Shown piece by piece: positions 50,847 to 58,371 of a stretch of 64,000 bases of DNA. Origin of the DNA: CF-46 sp963760735 (GTDB taxonomy: Bacteria > Chloroflexota > Limnocylindria > Limnocylindrales > CSP1-4); NCBI GenBank assembly GCA_963760735.1, contig CAVXEB010000007.1, positions 434,001 to 498,000 on the forward strand. The letters run 5' to 3'. The notes beneath the pieces are model-generated. The model made no database searches. It saw nothing but the letters and a program-made list of their open reading frames with translations, and was not told where the DNA came from. The position numbers and the translations under genes were made by a program. Positions within the stretch are counted from its first letter, which is position 1; every line of letters starts with the position of its first letter.

Positions 50847-51683
50847 GTGGATGACGATCTGCTGCCGATCGGACGGTTCGCCAGGCGTTCGGGCCTGAGC
50901 GTTGGCGCCCTCCGCCATTACGACGAGCTCGACCTGCTCCGCCCGGCCGACACGGATCGCTTCACCGGCTACCGCCGCTACCGCTTCGACCAGCTCGAGA
51001 CCGCCCGGACGATCGCCCGCCTGCGCGACCTCGAGATGCCGCTCGACGAGATCCGGGCCGTCCTGGCGATGGACGACCCGGCCGAGCAACGGCGGCGGAT
51101 CGCGGCCCACCGGGCTCGGATCGAGGCCCGGACCAACCGCCTGCACGGACTCCTCCACGTCCTCGGACGTCTCAGCGACGGAAAGGAACCGATCGTGACC
51201 ACTTCCGCCACCACTGCCACCGCCACGAGCGTCGAGCTCGACCCGGCAACCCACCGCCAGCTCGGCGTCGATCTCTACAACAGCACCTGGACGCTGCTCG
51301 AGAAGGCCGACCGGACCCCGGCCGAGACCGACGAGATGATCCACCGCGCCCACGCGTCCCGCTGGCACTGGGCCCGGGTCGGGTCCGACGTGAACCTCGC
51401 CCGCGGCGAGTGGCTGTGCTCCCGGGTGTACGCCACGCTGGGGCGCGGCGAACCCGCCCTGTGGCACGCCCGCCGCTGCGTCGAGATCGAGGAGGCATCA
51501 ACGAACCGCGAGAGCTGGGACATGCCCTCGGCCTACGAGGCGATGGCTCGCGCCTCGTTCGCCGCCGGCGACGCCACGGCCGGACGCGAGTGGAAGGCGA
51601 AAGCCGCGGCCGCTGTGGCCGCGATCCCCGATGCCGACGACCGTGAGGCCATCGAGCAGGATCTCGCGACCCTGCCCGACTGA
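50847..51683 (+). CDS. MerR-family regulator with C-terminal helical (TPR-like) domain
   Basis: 278 aa from GTG 50847. Residues 5-75 are the winged helix (LLPIGRFARRSGLSVGALRHYDELDLL, GYRRYRFDQL, LRDLEMPLDEIR); about 80-115 is the dimer coiled coil. The rest (about 130-278) is a helical domain, with SRWHWARVGSDVNLARGEWLCSRVYATLGRGEPALWHARRCVEI and SAYEAMARASFAAGD, like two or three TPR units. Similar domains occur as separate small proteins. No Cys metal-binding loop. Ligand unknown; it should control its own promoter. Confidence 0.88.
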   Translation: MDDDLLPIGRFARRSGLSVGALRHYDELDLLRPADTDRFTGYRRYRFDQLETARTIARLRDLEMPLDEIRAVLAMDDPAEQRRRIAAHRARIEARTNRLHGLLHVLGRLSDGKEPIVTTSATTATATSVELDPATHRQLGVDLYNSTWTLLEKADRTPAETDEMIHRAHASRWHWARVGSDVNLARGEWLCSRVYATLGRGEPALWHARRCVEIEEASTNRESWDMPSAYEAMARASFAAGDATAGREWKAKAAAAVAAIPDADDREAIEQDLATLPD

Positions 51684-51762
51684 GCGGAGGACTAGAATCC
51701 GGGGGCCCAACCCTTGACGCGTCGGCGGCGCCGGCTCGGCCCGCCCCGGAGGCCCTTCCGCC

Positions 51763-52716
51763 ATGACCCATGTGAAGATCGGGATCAACCTGTGGAGCCA
51801 GGCGACGGACTGGCCCGCGTTCCTCGAGGCGGCCCAGCGCGTCGAGCGCCTCGGCTACGACTCGCTCTGGACCTGGGACCACCTCCACGCGATCGTCGGC
51901 GAGCCGCAGCAGCCGATCTTCGAGGGCTACACGACGCTCGGCGCGTGGGCGATGGCGACGGAGCGGGTGAAGCTCGGCCTGATGGTCGGGGCGAACACGT
52001 TCCGCAACCCGGGGCTCGTCGTGAAGAGCATCACGACGCTCGATCATGTCAGCGGCGGCCGGGCGATCCTCGGCATCGGCGGCGCCTGGTTCGAGTACGA
52101 GCACACCGCCCACGGCATCGACTTCGGGACGGGCTTCGGGCAGCGCCTCGACTGGCTCGATGAATCGGTCGCGGCGATGCGCGCTCTCCTCGACGGCGGG
52201 ACGGTGACCTCGAAGCCGGGTGGGAGATACCAGTTCCAGGACCTCCACCATGTCCCGGATCCGATCCAGCGCCACGTGCCGATCATGATCGGCGGGACGG
52301 GCCGGACGAAGACCCTCCGGACGATCGCCCGGTACGGCGACCAGTGGAACGCCGCCGGGACGCCGGAGCTCCTCGCGGAGCTCGGACCGATCCTTGACGG
52401 ATATCTCGCCGAGGAGGGCAGGCCGCTCGACGCGGTCGAGCGGACCTCGAACCTCTGGATGGTCATCCGCGACGACGAGCGCGAGGCGCGGCGGGTCTGG
52501 GACGAGACGATGGCCTACAACCAGAAGGTCGTCGACGAAGAGCTGGTCGCCCAGCAGCGGCCCATGCTCGGCCCGGTCGAGAAGGTCGCCGCGCGGATCC
52601 GCGAGTACGTCGATGCGGGCTTCGCGACCCAGATGCTCGAGGTGCCCGCGCCCTATGACCACGAGACGCTCGAGCGGCTGATCGGGGAGGTCGTGCCGCT
52701 CGTCGACCGCGGCTGA
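51763..52716 (+). CDS. LLM-class (luciferase-like) F420/flavin-dependent oxidoreductase
   Basis: 317 aa, ATG 51763; a TAGAAT box lies at 51693-51698. TIM-barrel LLM fold: KIGINLWSQATDW, RLGYDSLWTWDHLHAIVG, AWAMATERVKLGLMVGANTFRNPGLVVKSITTLDHVSGGRAILGIGGAW, and VPIMIGGTGRTKTLRTIARYGDQWN. Family members use F420 or FMN; the GANTFRNP and GGAW elements fit F420-type enzymes common in actinobacteria and Chloroflexi. Substrate unknown. The next gene starts 11 nt later. Confidence 0.88.
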   Translation: MTHVKIGINLWSQATDWPAFLEAAQRVERLGYDSLWTWDHLHAIVGEPQQPIFEGYTTLGAWAMATERVKLGLMVGANTFRNPGLVVKSITTLDHVSGGRAILGIGGAWFEYEHTAHGIDFGTGFGQRLDWLDESVAAMRALLDGGTVTSKPGGRYQFQDLHHVPDPIQRHVPIMIGGTGRTKTLRTIARYGDQWNAAGTPELLAELGPILDGYLAEEGRPLDAVERTSNLWMVIRDDEREARRVWDETMAYNQKVVDEELVAQQRPMLGPVEKVAARIREYVDAGFATQMLEVPAPYDHETLERLIGEVVPLVDRG

Positions 52717-52727
52717 CGGCAAGGCCG

Positions 52728-53180
52728 ATGACGGGCTCGACCCGACCGCCGTCGATCGGCAGCGCCGTCGGCCGGCTGATCGCGGTGTTCGATGACCGCG
52801 ACTCGCTGGAGGCCGCCCGGGCCGCCCTCGTGGCCGCCGGGATCGACCCGGGCGCCATCGAGACGTTCGCCGGACCGGACGCGGCGGCCGCCTTCGACGC
52901 GAGCGGCCGACGCCACGGCGTCCTCGGCGTCGTCTACCGGATCTTCGAGTTCAGCTGGGCCGATCAGGCACCGGATTTCGCGTGGTACGAAGCGGCCGTC
53001 CGCGAGGGACGGATCGTCATGAGCGTCCGGGTCCGGGGCCAGCGGCGCGTCGCCCACGTCGCCCGGATCATCGCCGAGCACGATGGACACTTCATCAACC
53101 ACTTCGGCTGGTTCGAGACCCAGGAGCTGGCCCGCTGGAGGGGCCCGGAGCCCGACGTGCCCGGATTCCTGCGGCGCTGA
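52728..53180 (+). CDS. Hypothetical protein with one alpha+beta domain
   Basis: 150 aa. IAVFDDRDSLEAARAALVAAGIDPGAIETFAGPDAAAAFDASG opens like general-stress (GspM/17M-like) ferredoxin-fold proteins. VREGRIVMSVRVRGQRRVAHVARIIAEHDGHFINHFGWFETQEL follows, which would be the second strand-helix-strand unit. No signal or membrane segment. Probably co-transcribed with the LLM oxidoreductase (11 nt gap). The stop touches the stop of the convergent alcohol dehydrogenase gene. Function unknown. Confidence 0.6.
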   Translation: MTGSTRPPSIGSAVGRLIAVFDDRDSLEAARAALVAAGIDPGAIETFAGPDAAAAFDASGRRHGVLGVVYRIFEFSWADQAPDFAWYEAAVREGRIVMSVRVRGQRRVAHVARIIAEHDGHFINHFGWFETQELARWRGPEPDVPGFLRR

Positions 53181-54374
53181 TCAGCCCGCGACGGCGGCGA
53201 GGATGCCCAGCACTTCGTTCTTCGACGGAAGCCGCGGGCTGTTGTTGATCGCTACGTCGTCGACGGCGTCCTGGGCGATCGTCTCGAAGGCCCCGGTCCC
53301 CAGGCCCTGGGCGGCGAGCGTCCGCCGCTGGCCGACCCGGTCGAGAAGGTCGCGGATCCCCTCGATCGCGGCTCGCGCCGCCAGTGTGTCGTCCTCTCGT
53401 GGGCCGGCCACGCCGAGGGCGACGGCGACCAGGGCGAGCTCGCGATCCCGCACGCCGAGGTACGTCTCGAAGACCTCCGGCATCACCGTCGCGAGGGCGG
53501 TTCCGTGTGGCAGCCGTCCGCGCGCGCCGATCGCATGGCCGATCGCGTGGACCGCGCCGACGCCCGTGCCGCTCTGCTGGGCGACGCCCGCGTAATGCGC
53601 CGCGAGGAGCATCCGGCTCCGCGCCTCGAGGTTCGAGCCGTCCTCCACGGCGAGCGGCAGCCACGCCGCGACGGCCCGGACCGTGCCGAGCGCGATCGCC
53701 TCGGCGAACGGGTTCGGGTTCCGCGATAGGAGCGATTCGAGCGAGTGGGTCAGGGCGTCGACGCCGGTCGCAGCCGTCGGCGCAGGCGGCAACCCAAGGG
53801 TCAGCTCGGGATCCAGGATCGCGATGCGCGGCAGCACGCTCTCGTGCCCGACGTAGCCCTTCCTCCCCACGGCCTCGTCCGTGATCACGCCGTAGGTGTT
53901 CGTCTCGGACCCGGTGCCGGCCGTCGTGGGGATCGCGATCACCGGCAGGCCGGGCGTCACCGTTTCATCGTGGTAGCCAAGTGACATGACAGCACGCTGA
54001 TTGGGTGCGTGGAGCGCGATGACCTTGGCGGAGTCCATCGCCGAGCCGCCTCCCAGCCCGATCACGGCCGGCGGACCGCCCGCCGCCTCGACGAACGCCC
54101 GGAGCGCCTCGGTGCCGTGCTCGATCGACTCCGTGCCCGGGTTCGGCTCGACGCCATCGAACAGCCGGGTCCGGATGCCGGCGCGATCGAGGAGGTCGAC
54201 GACGCGTCCGGCGACCCCGGAGGCCGTGACACCCGCGTCGGTGACGACGAAGGCCCCGGACACCTTCATCTCCCTTACGGTCCCCGGAAGCTCGGCGACG
54301 ACGCCGGCGCCGAACCGGGCGCGGTCGCGAGCGAGGATGTCGAGCCGTCGCCCGGCGTAGCCCTCGAACGTCAT
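53181..54374 (-). CDS. Iron-containing alcohol dehydrogenase
   Basis: 397 aa, ATG 54374 overlapping the SoxD stop by 4 nt. Group III ADH: GGGSAMDSAKVIAL for NAD(P) binding, IPTTAGTGSETNTYGVI, and iron ligands in AILDPELT, GVDALTHSLES and HAIGHAIGARGRLPHGTA. Being last in the sarcosine-oxidase operon, it may handle formaldehyde or another one-carbon or short aldehyde/alcohol released by N-demethylation; that is inference. Alternatives are a maleylacetate reductase or glycerol dehydrogenase relative. Confidence 0.88.
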   Translation of the reverse strand: MTFEGYAGRRLDILARDRARFGAGVVAELPGTVREMKVSGAFVVTDAGVTASGVAGRVVDLLDRAGIRTRLFDGVEPNPGTESIEHGTEALRAFVEAAGGPPAVIGLGGGSAMDSAKVIALHAPNQRAVMSLGYHDETVTPGLPVIAIPTTAGTGSETNTYGVITDEAVGRKGYVGHESVLPRIAILDPELTLGLPPAPTAATGVDALTHSLESLLSRNPNPFAEAIALGTVRAVAAWLPLAVEDGSNLEARSRMLLAAHYAGVAQQSGTGVGAVHAIGHAIGARGRLPHGTALATVMPEVFETYLGVRDRELALVAVALGVAGPREDDTLAARAAIEGIRDLLDRVGQRRTLAAQGLGTGAFETIAQDAVDDVAINNSPRLPSKNEVLGILAAVAG

Positions 54375-54613
54375 CGGATCTCCAGGACACGGTCGGCCCG
54401 GGTGTCCCGGCGAACCGTCAGCCAGCGCCGGCAGCCGGCAGCATGGAACCAGCGCTCGGTCGTCGCGCCGTCGGGGTTGTCGAAGATCCAGACTTCGTCG
54501 AAGTCCCGATCGGCGGGGTCCTCGATGGACGACGGCGTCGTCCGCCGCTCGCCGCCGAACACGAACTCGTCGAGGGGACGGCGACCGCAGCGCGGGCAGT
54601 CGAGCCCATGCAT
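54371..54613 (-). CDS. soxD: Sarcosine oxidase delta subunit
   Basis: 80 aa from ATG 54613; the SoxB stop overlaps it by 1-3 nt. Small Zn-ribbon-like SoxD: LDCPRCGRRPLDEFVFGGE gives two Cys, and WFHAAGCRRWLTVRRD gives a His and a Cys. FDEVWIFDNPDG matches the family core (WxxYxNxxG-like). It stabilises the alpha-beta-gamma-delta complex through its zinc. Size is normal for SoxD (about 80-100). Confidence 0.88.
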   Translation of the reverse strand: MHGLDCPRCGRRPLDEFVFGGERRTTPSSIEDPADRDFDEVWIFDNPDGATTERWFHAAGCRRWLTVRRDTRADRVLEIR

Positions 54614-55842
54614 CAGCGGGTTCCCGCCGAGGCCTGGTCCGCCAGGACGTGGTCGCGCCGGAATCGCTCGAGCGAGAACGGCGCAATCAGCTCGGGCGTC
54701 CGACCCGTCGCGATCAGCTCCGCCATCTGCTCGCCGCCGGCGGGGATCGCCTTGAAGCCCCAGGTTCCCCATCCGGTCGTGATCAGGAATCCGGGCACCC
54801 CGGTCTCGCCCATGATCGGGCTCCAATCCGCCGAGATGTCGCACAGCCCGGCCCAGGTCCGGAGGATCCGCATCGAGCGCAGGAACGGCAGCAGCATCGT
54901 GATCTTGTACGCGTAGCTCCGGAGCGCGTCGAACGACGAGATCCGCGAGAAGGACGGCTGGCTGTCGAACTCGGCCCCGATGAGCATCTGCCCCCGCTCC
55001 GTCTGCGAGACGTAGCAGGCGAGCTCCGTCGAGGCCACGATCTTGTCGAGGCCCTGCTCGAAATCGTTCGTGACGAACGCGTGGAGCGGGTGGGTCCTGA
55101 TGGGCAGTCGGACCCCCGCCATCGCCGCGATCTCGGTCGACCACCCCGCGGTCGCCGACAGGACGATCCCGGCATGGATCGGGCCGGCGGCCGTCTCGAC
55201 GCCGACGACCCGTCCGACATCGTCGCGGAGCAACCCCGTCACCGCCCGGTGCTGGATCACGTGGACACCACGGGACGTCGCACCGGAGGCGTACGCCCAG
55301 GCGACCCGGTCGTGGCGCGCCGTCGCTGCCGGGACGTGGTGCGAGGCGCCGAGGACCGGATACCGCCCGCCACCGGTCAGGTCGATCTGCGGGATGAGCG
55401 CCTTCACCCCGGCCGGGTCGAGCAGCTCCGTGTCGACGCCGAATGCCCGGTTCATCAGCACGCGACCGCGCTCGGTGCGGAGCGCCATCTCCGTGTGGGC
55501 GATCCAGACATGGCCCTTGACCCGATGGAAGATCGCCGCCCCGGTCTCGGCCTCGAGGCCGGCATAGAGCCGGCGCGAGTGGTCGTAGAAGCGGATCGCC
55601 TCGGGGACCGCGTAGTTCGAGCGGATGATCGTCGTGTTCCGACCCGTGTTGCCCGACGCGATGTAGTCGGCCTCCAGGACCGCGACGTTCGTCATCCCGT
55701 GACGCGTGGCCAGGTAGTACGCGGTCGCCAGGCCGTGCCCGCCGCCGCCGATGATCACGACGTCGTAGGTCTGGCGCGGCTCGTGCCAGACGATCGGCTG
55801 GAGCGAGGCGGCGGCCTGCGCCGCAGCACTCATCGGCGCCAT
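54613..55842 (-). CDS. soxB: Sarcosine oxidase beta subunit (FAD/FMN flavoprotein)
   Basis: 409 aa. DAO-type FAD fold: YDVVIIGGGGHGLATAYYLATRHG at the N-terminus, RNTTIIRSNYAVPEAIRFYDHSRRLY, and FLITTGWGTWGFKAIPAGGE at the C-terminus. ATARHDRVAWAYASG holds His177, at the place of the His that carries covalent FMN in heterotetrameric sarcosine oxidase. It oxidises the N-methyl group of sarcosine; the methylene group goes to tetrahydrofolate on the alpha subunit. Its start overlaps the small gene upstream by 13 nt. Confidence 0.92.
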   Translation of the reverse strand: MAPMSAAAQAAASLQPIVWHEPRQTYDVVIIGGGGHGLATAYYLATRHGMTNVAVLEADYIASGNTGRNTTIIRSNYAVPEAIRFYDHSRRLYAGLEAETGAAIFHRVKGHVWIAHTEMALRTERGRVLMNRAFGVDTELLDPAGVKALIPQIDLTGGGRYPVLGASHHVPAATARHDRVAWAYASGATSRGVHVIQHRAVTGLLRDDVGRVVGVETAAGPIHAGIVLSATAGWSTEIAAMAGVRLPIRTHPLHAFVTNDFEQGLDKIVASTELACYVSQTERGQMLIGAEFDSQPSFSRISSFDALRSYAYKITMLLPFLRSMRILRTWAGLCDISADWSPIMGETGVPGFLITTGWGTWGFKAIPAGGEQMAELIATGRTPELIAPFSLERFRRDHVLADQASAGTR

Positions 55843-56216
55843 CCGAGCCGCCGTTCGAGTTCGTCCGCATACGCGGCGTTCGTGATGAGGAGCGACGGTG
55901 CGCCGAGGAGCAGCTTCGCGGGGACGCCGGCGATCTTGCCCTGCGCGAGCGTGCCGGGCTCGCCGGGGAGTGGCCAGTCGGTGTGGGCCGCCAGCGCGGC
56001 CACCTCCGCGGCATCGAGCAGGGCAACGGCGAACCCGGCCTCCGGCTCGACGATCGCATCCGGATCGTCGAGGGCGACCTCGGTCGCGCCGAGCCCGAGC
56101 GCCTCATCGGGAGCGATCCGGATGACGTCGACGTCGTCGCCTGCCCAGCGCGCGGCGTCGAGCGCGGCCGAGGCGGCGACGACGCGAACGCCCTCGACCG
56201 GGTCAAGCGCGGGCAC
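55830..56216 (-). CDS. Small protein in the SoxG (gamma subunit) position
   Basis: 128 aa between SoxA and SoxB, overlapping both (14 and 13 nt). It contains strand-helix elements (GVRVVAASAALDAARWAGDDVDVIRIAPDEALGLG, then EAGFAVALLDAAEVAALAAHTDWPLP) and ends KIAGVPAKLLLGAPSLLITNAAYADELERRLGW. Real SoxG has about 180-210 residues with a GcvT-like fold. I do not see a firm match, so it could be a reduced gamma subunit or a different protein that replaces it. Its place in the operon argues for a partner of the complex. Confidence 0.55.
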   Translation of the reverse strand: MPALDPVEGVRVVAASAALDAARWAGDDVDVIRIAPDEALGLGATEVALDDPDAIVEPEAGFAVALLDAAEVAALAAHTDWPLPGEPGTLAQGKIAGVPAKLLLGAPSLLITNAAYADELERRLGWRR

Positions 56217-58371
56217 GAAGACCCTCCGGGTCGTAGAACGGCGTCGGCGTCACGGCCGCCTGGCGGCCGTCGATGTCGACGAGCTCGGCGAACGGGGTTC
56301 GGCGCTGCCAGCCGAGCATCACCGCCCTGCCCAGCAACGGCGAGTGCCAGCTCCCCGTCACGTTGCCGATGACCTCGCCGGTCGTGATGGACCGGATCGG
56401 CGCGCCTTCGACCGGTGCCGGCCCGTCCATCGAGAAGCCCATCCAGCGCCGTTCGTCGTCGACGTTCGACGTTCGTTCGAGCGAGGCCCGCCCGATGAAG
56501 AACGGCTTGTCCATTCGCGCGGCCCAGTCCATGCCGAGGCGTCGCGGGGTCGTGTCGAGCTCGGTGTCCATCCCGACGATCACGTGGCCCTTCTCGAGCC
56601 GGAGACCGAACAGCGCCTGGAGCCCGTGCGGTCGGATCCCGTCCTCGCGGCCTGCCGCCATGAGCGCGCGCCACAGCTCGACCGATCGGTCGAATGGATG
56701 GTGCAGCTCGAAGGCCGCCTCGCCGGTGAACGAGAGCCGCATGACGTGACACGGCACGCCGGCGATCTCCGCCCGGACGTGGCCGAGGAACCGGGGGACC
56801 TCGGCGAGACCGAGCCGCCGAAGGAGGGTAGCCGCGAAGGGCCCGGTCACGTTGATCGCGGCGAGGGACATCGTGCGGTCCATCACGTGGACGCGGAGAC
56901 GCCACGTGTCGATCCAGTCACGGATCCACATCTCGGCGTTCGCCGCGCCACCCGACGTGAAGGTCAGCGTGAACCGCGTCTCCGCGTCGCGGAGGATCAT
57001 CCCGTCGTCCATCACGTGGCCGCGCTCGTTGAGGAGCAGCGCGTATCGCGATCGGCCGGGCGTGATGTCCCCGACGTGGCAGGGATACAGCCGCTCGAGG
57101 GCCTCGACGACGTCCGGGCCGGACACGACGAGCTTGCCGAGCGTCGAGACATCGCCGATCGAGACGCCCTCGCGGACCGCCCAGTACTCACCGGGGACGT
57201 CGCCGTAGTGCCACGGCCGCCACCAGCCGCCGAACCGGTCCATCCGCGCACCGAGCGCGAGGTGCTCGTCGTGCAGCGGTGTCCGCCGAAAGGCGTCGAT
57301 CGCCACGTCGGCAGCGGCCTCGGCGAGCGTGATCTGGCGGGCTGCCGGTCGGGCGGTGAACGGATCCGGGACCGTGCCGGTTCGCGCGGCGATGAAGGCC
57401 CGGACGTGGGGCAGGCAGGCGCCGCCCTGGCACGGACCGAGACCCGCCCAGCTGGCGCGCTTCAGCAGCTCGAGGTCCGTGTAGCCCTTGTCCCAGGCCA
57501 CGACCAGGTCGTCGACCGCCGTCCCCATGCACGGGCAGACGACGCCTGCGATCGGCGCCGGCGGCAACGGGTGCTCGTCCGCAGCCGCGCCGGCGGCGGT
57601 CACCGCGTCGTCGTGGGACATCCTGGCCAGGACGTCGCGGGCGGCCCGACCCAGATCGACGACCGCGGTGTCGCAGTCGGACGTGGTCTCGGACCCGTCG
57701 GCGCCGCGGGTCACGACCGCCCGCACCCGACCGCGGTCGTCGCCCTCGAACCGGATCAGCTCGCGGCCGACCCGCGCCACCCGGCCCAGGTCCACCCCGG
57801 CCGCGACGAGCCGGTCGGCGGCGCGCGGGGTGAGGATCCCGGCCAGATCACTGCCCGGGCAGACCGGCTGGAGCTCGACCGAGCCGGTCGCGACGATGAC
57901 CTCGTCGACCTGGACGTGGAGCATGCCGCCCGGCCCGCGGGCCACGATCGACGGTCCGGGATAGATGCCCATGACGTCGATCCCGTCGGTCGAATCGAGC
58001 ACCAGGCTGCCCGGGTGCCCCGATCCATCGCCGACGATCGCAAGCGGAGCCTCCACCCGACGGACCGGGACGTGAGTGACGATGGGGAGCCGGGTCAGGT
58101 CCCCGAGATCCGCCGACGGCAGAGCCGGCTTGGCCGTGACGGGATGGCGCCGGACGACCGACCCCGGTCGCGCGGGCGCCTGGCAGGTCCGGACGTACGC
58201 GACGCCGTCGACCTCGGCCAGGCAGTTCCCGCAGTCCCCCGCGAGACAGAGGCACCCGCCGTGACCCGGCACCTCGCTCGCCCGGAGGATCGCGACGGCG
58301 ACCGAGTCGCCGGGTTCGGCCTGCAGCGGCCGCCCGTCGACGACGATCCGGCCGCCGACGGACTCGGTCAC
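56203..58371 (-). CDS. soxA: Sarcosine oxidase alpha subunit-like, shortened (no GxGxxG Rossmann segment)
   Basis: 722 aa; typical SoxA has about 960-1,000. Order: a [2Fe-2S] ferredoxin-like domain (C42, C47, C50, C63 in GGCLCLAGDCGNCL and RTCQ); the C-terminal part of a pyridine-nucleotide oxidoreductase domain (VQVDEVIVATGSVELQPVCPG) without the preceding GxGxxG half; a BFD-like iron-sulfur segment (VVCPCMGTAVDDL to GPCQGGACLP, about 275-325); and a GcvT/aminomethyltransferase domain (about 360-722: REGVSIGDVSTLGKLVVSGPDV, RLSFTGEAAFELHHP, GLRLEKGHVIVG) that makes methylene-tetrahydrofolate. Start overlaps the flavoprotein stop (ATGA). Confidence 0.8.
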   Translation of the reverse strand: MTESVGGRIVVDGRPLQAEPGDSVAVAILRASEVPGHGGCLCLAGDCGNCLAEVDGVAYVRTCQAPARPGSVVRRHPVTAKPALPSADLGDLTRLPIVTHVPVRRVEAPLAIVGDGSGHPGSLVLDSTDGIDVMGIYPGPSIVARGPGGMLHVQVDEVIVATGSVELQPVCPGSDLAGILTPRAADRLVAAGVDLGRVARVGRELIRFEGDDRGRVRAVVTRGADGSETTSDCDTAVVDLGRAARDVLARMSHDDAVTAAGAAADEHPLPPAPIAGVVCPCMGTAVDDLVVAWDKGYTDLELLKRASWAGLGPCQGGACLPHVRAFIAARTGTVPDPFTARPAARQITLAEAAADVAIDAFRRTPLHDEHLALGARMDRFGGWWRPWHYGDVPGEYWAVREGVSIGDVSTLGKLVVSGPDVVEALERLYPCHVGDITPGRSRYALLLNERGHVMDDGMILRDAETRFTLTFTSGGAANAEMWIRDWIDTWRLRVHVMDRTMSLAAINVTGPFAATLLRRLGLAEVPRFLGHVRAEIAGVPCHVMRLSFTGEAAFELHHPFDRSVELWRALMAAGREDGIRPHGLQALFGLRLEKGHVIVGMDTELDTTPRRLGMDWAARMDKPFFIGRASLERTSNVDDERRWMGFSMDGPAPVEGAPIRSITTGEVIGNVTGSWHSPLLGRAVMLGWQRRTPFAELVDIDGRQAAVTPTPFYDPEGLRARA

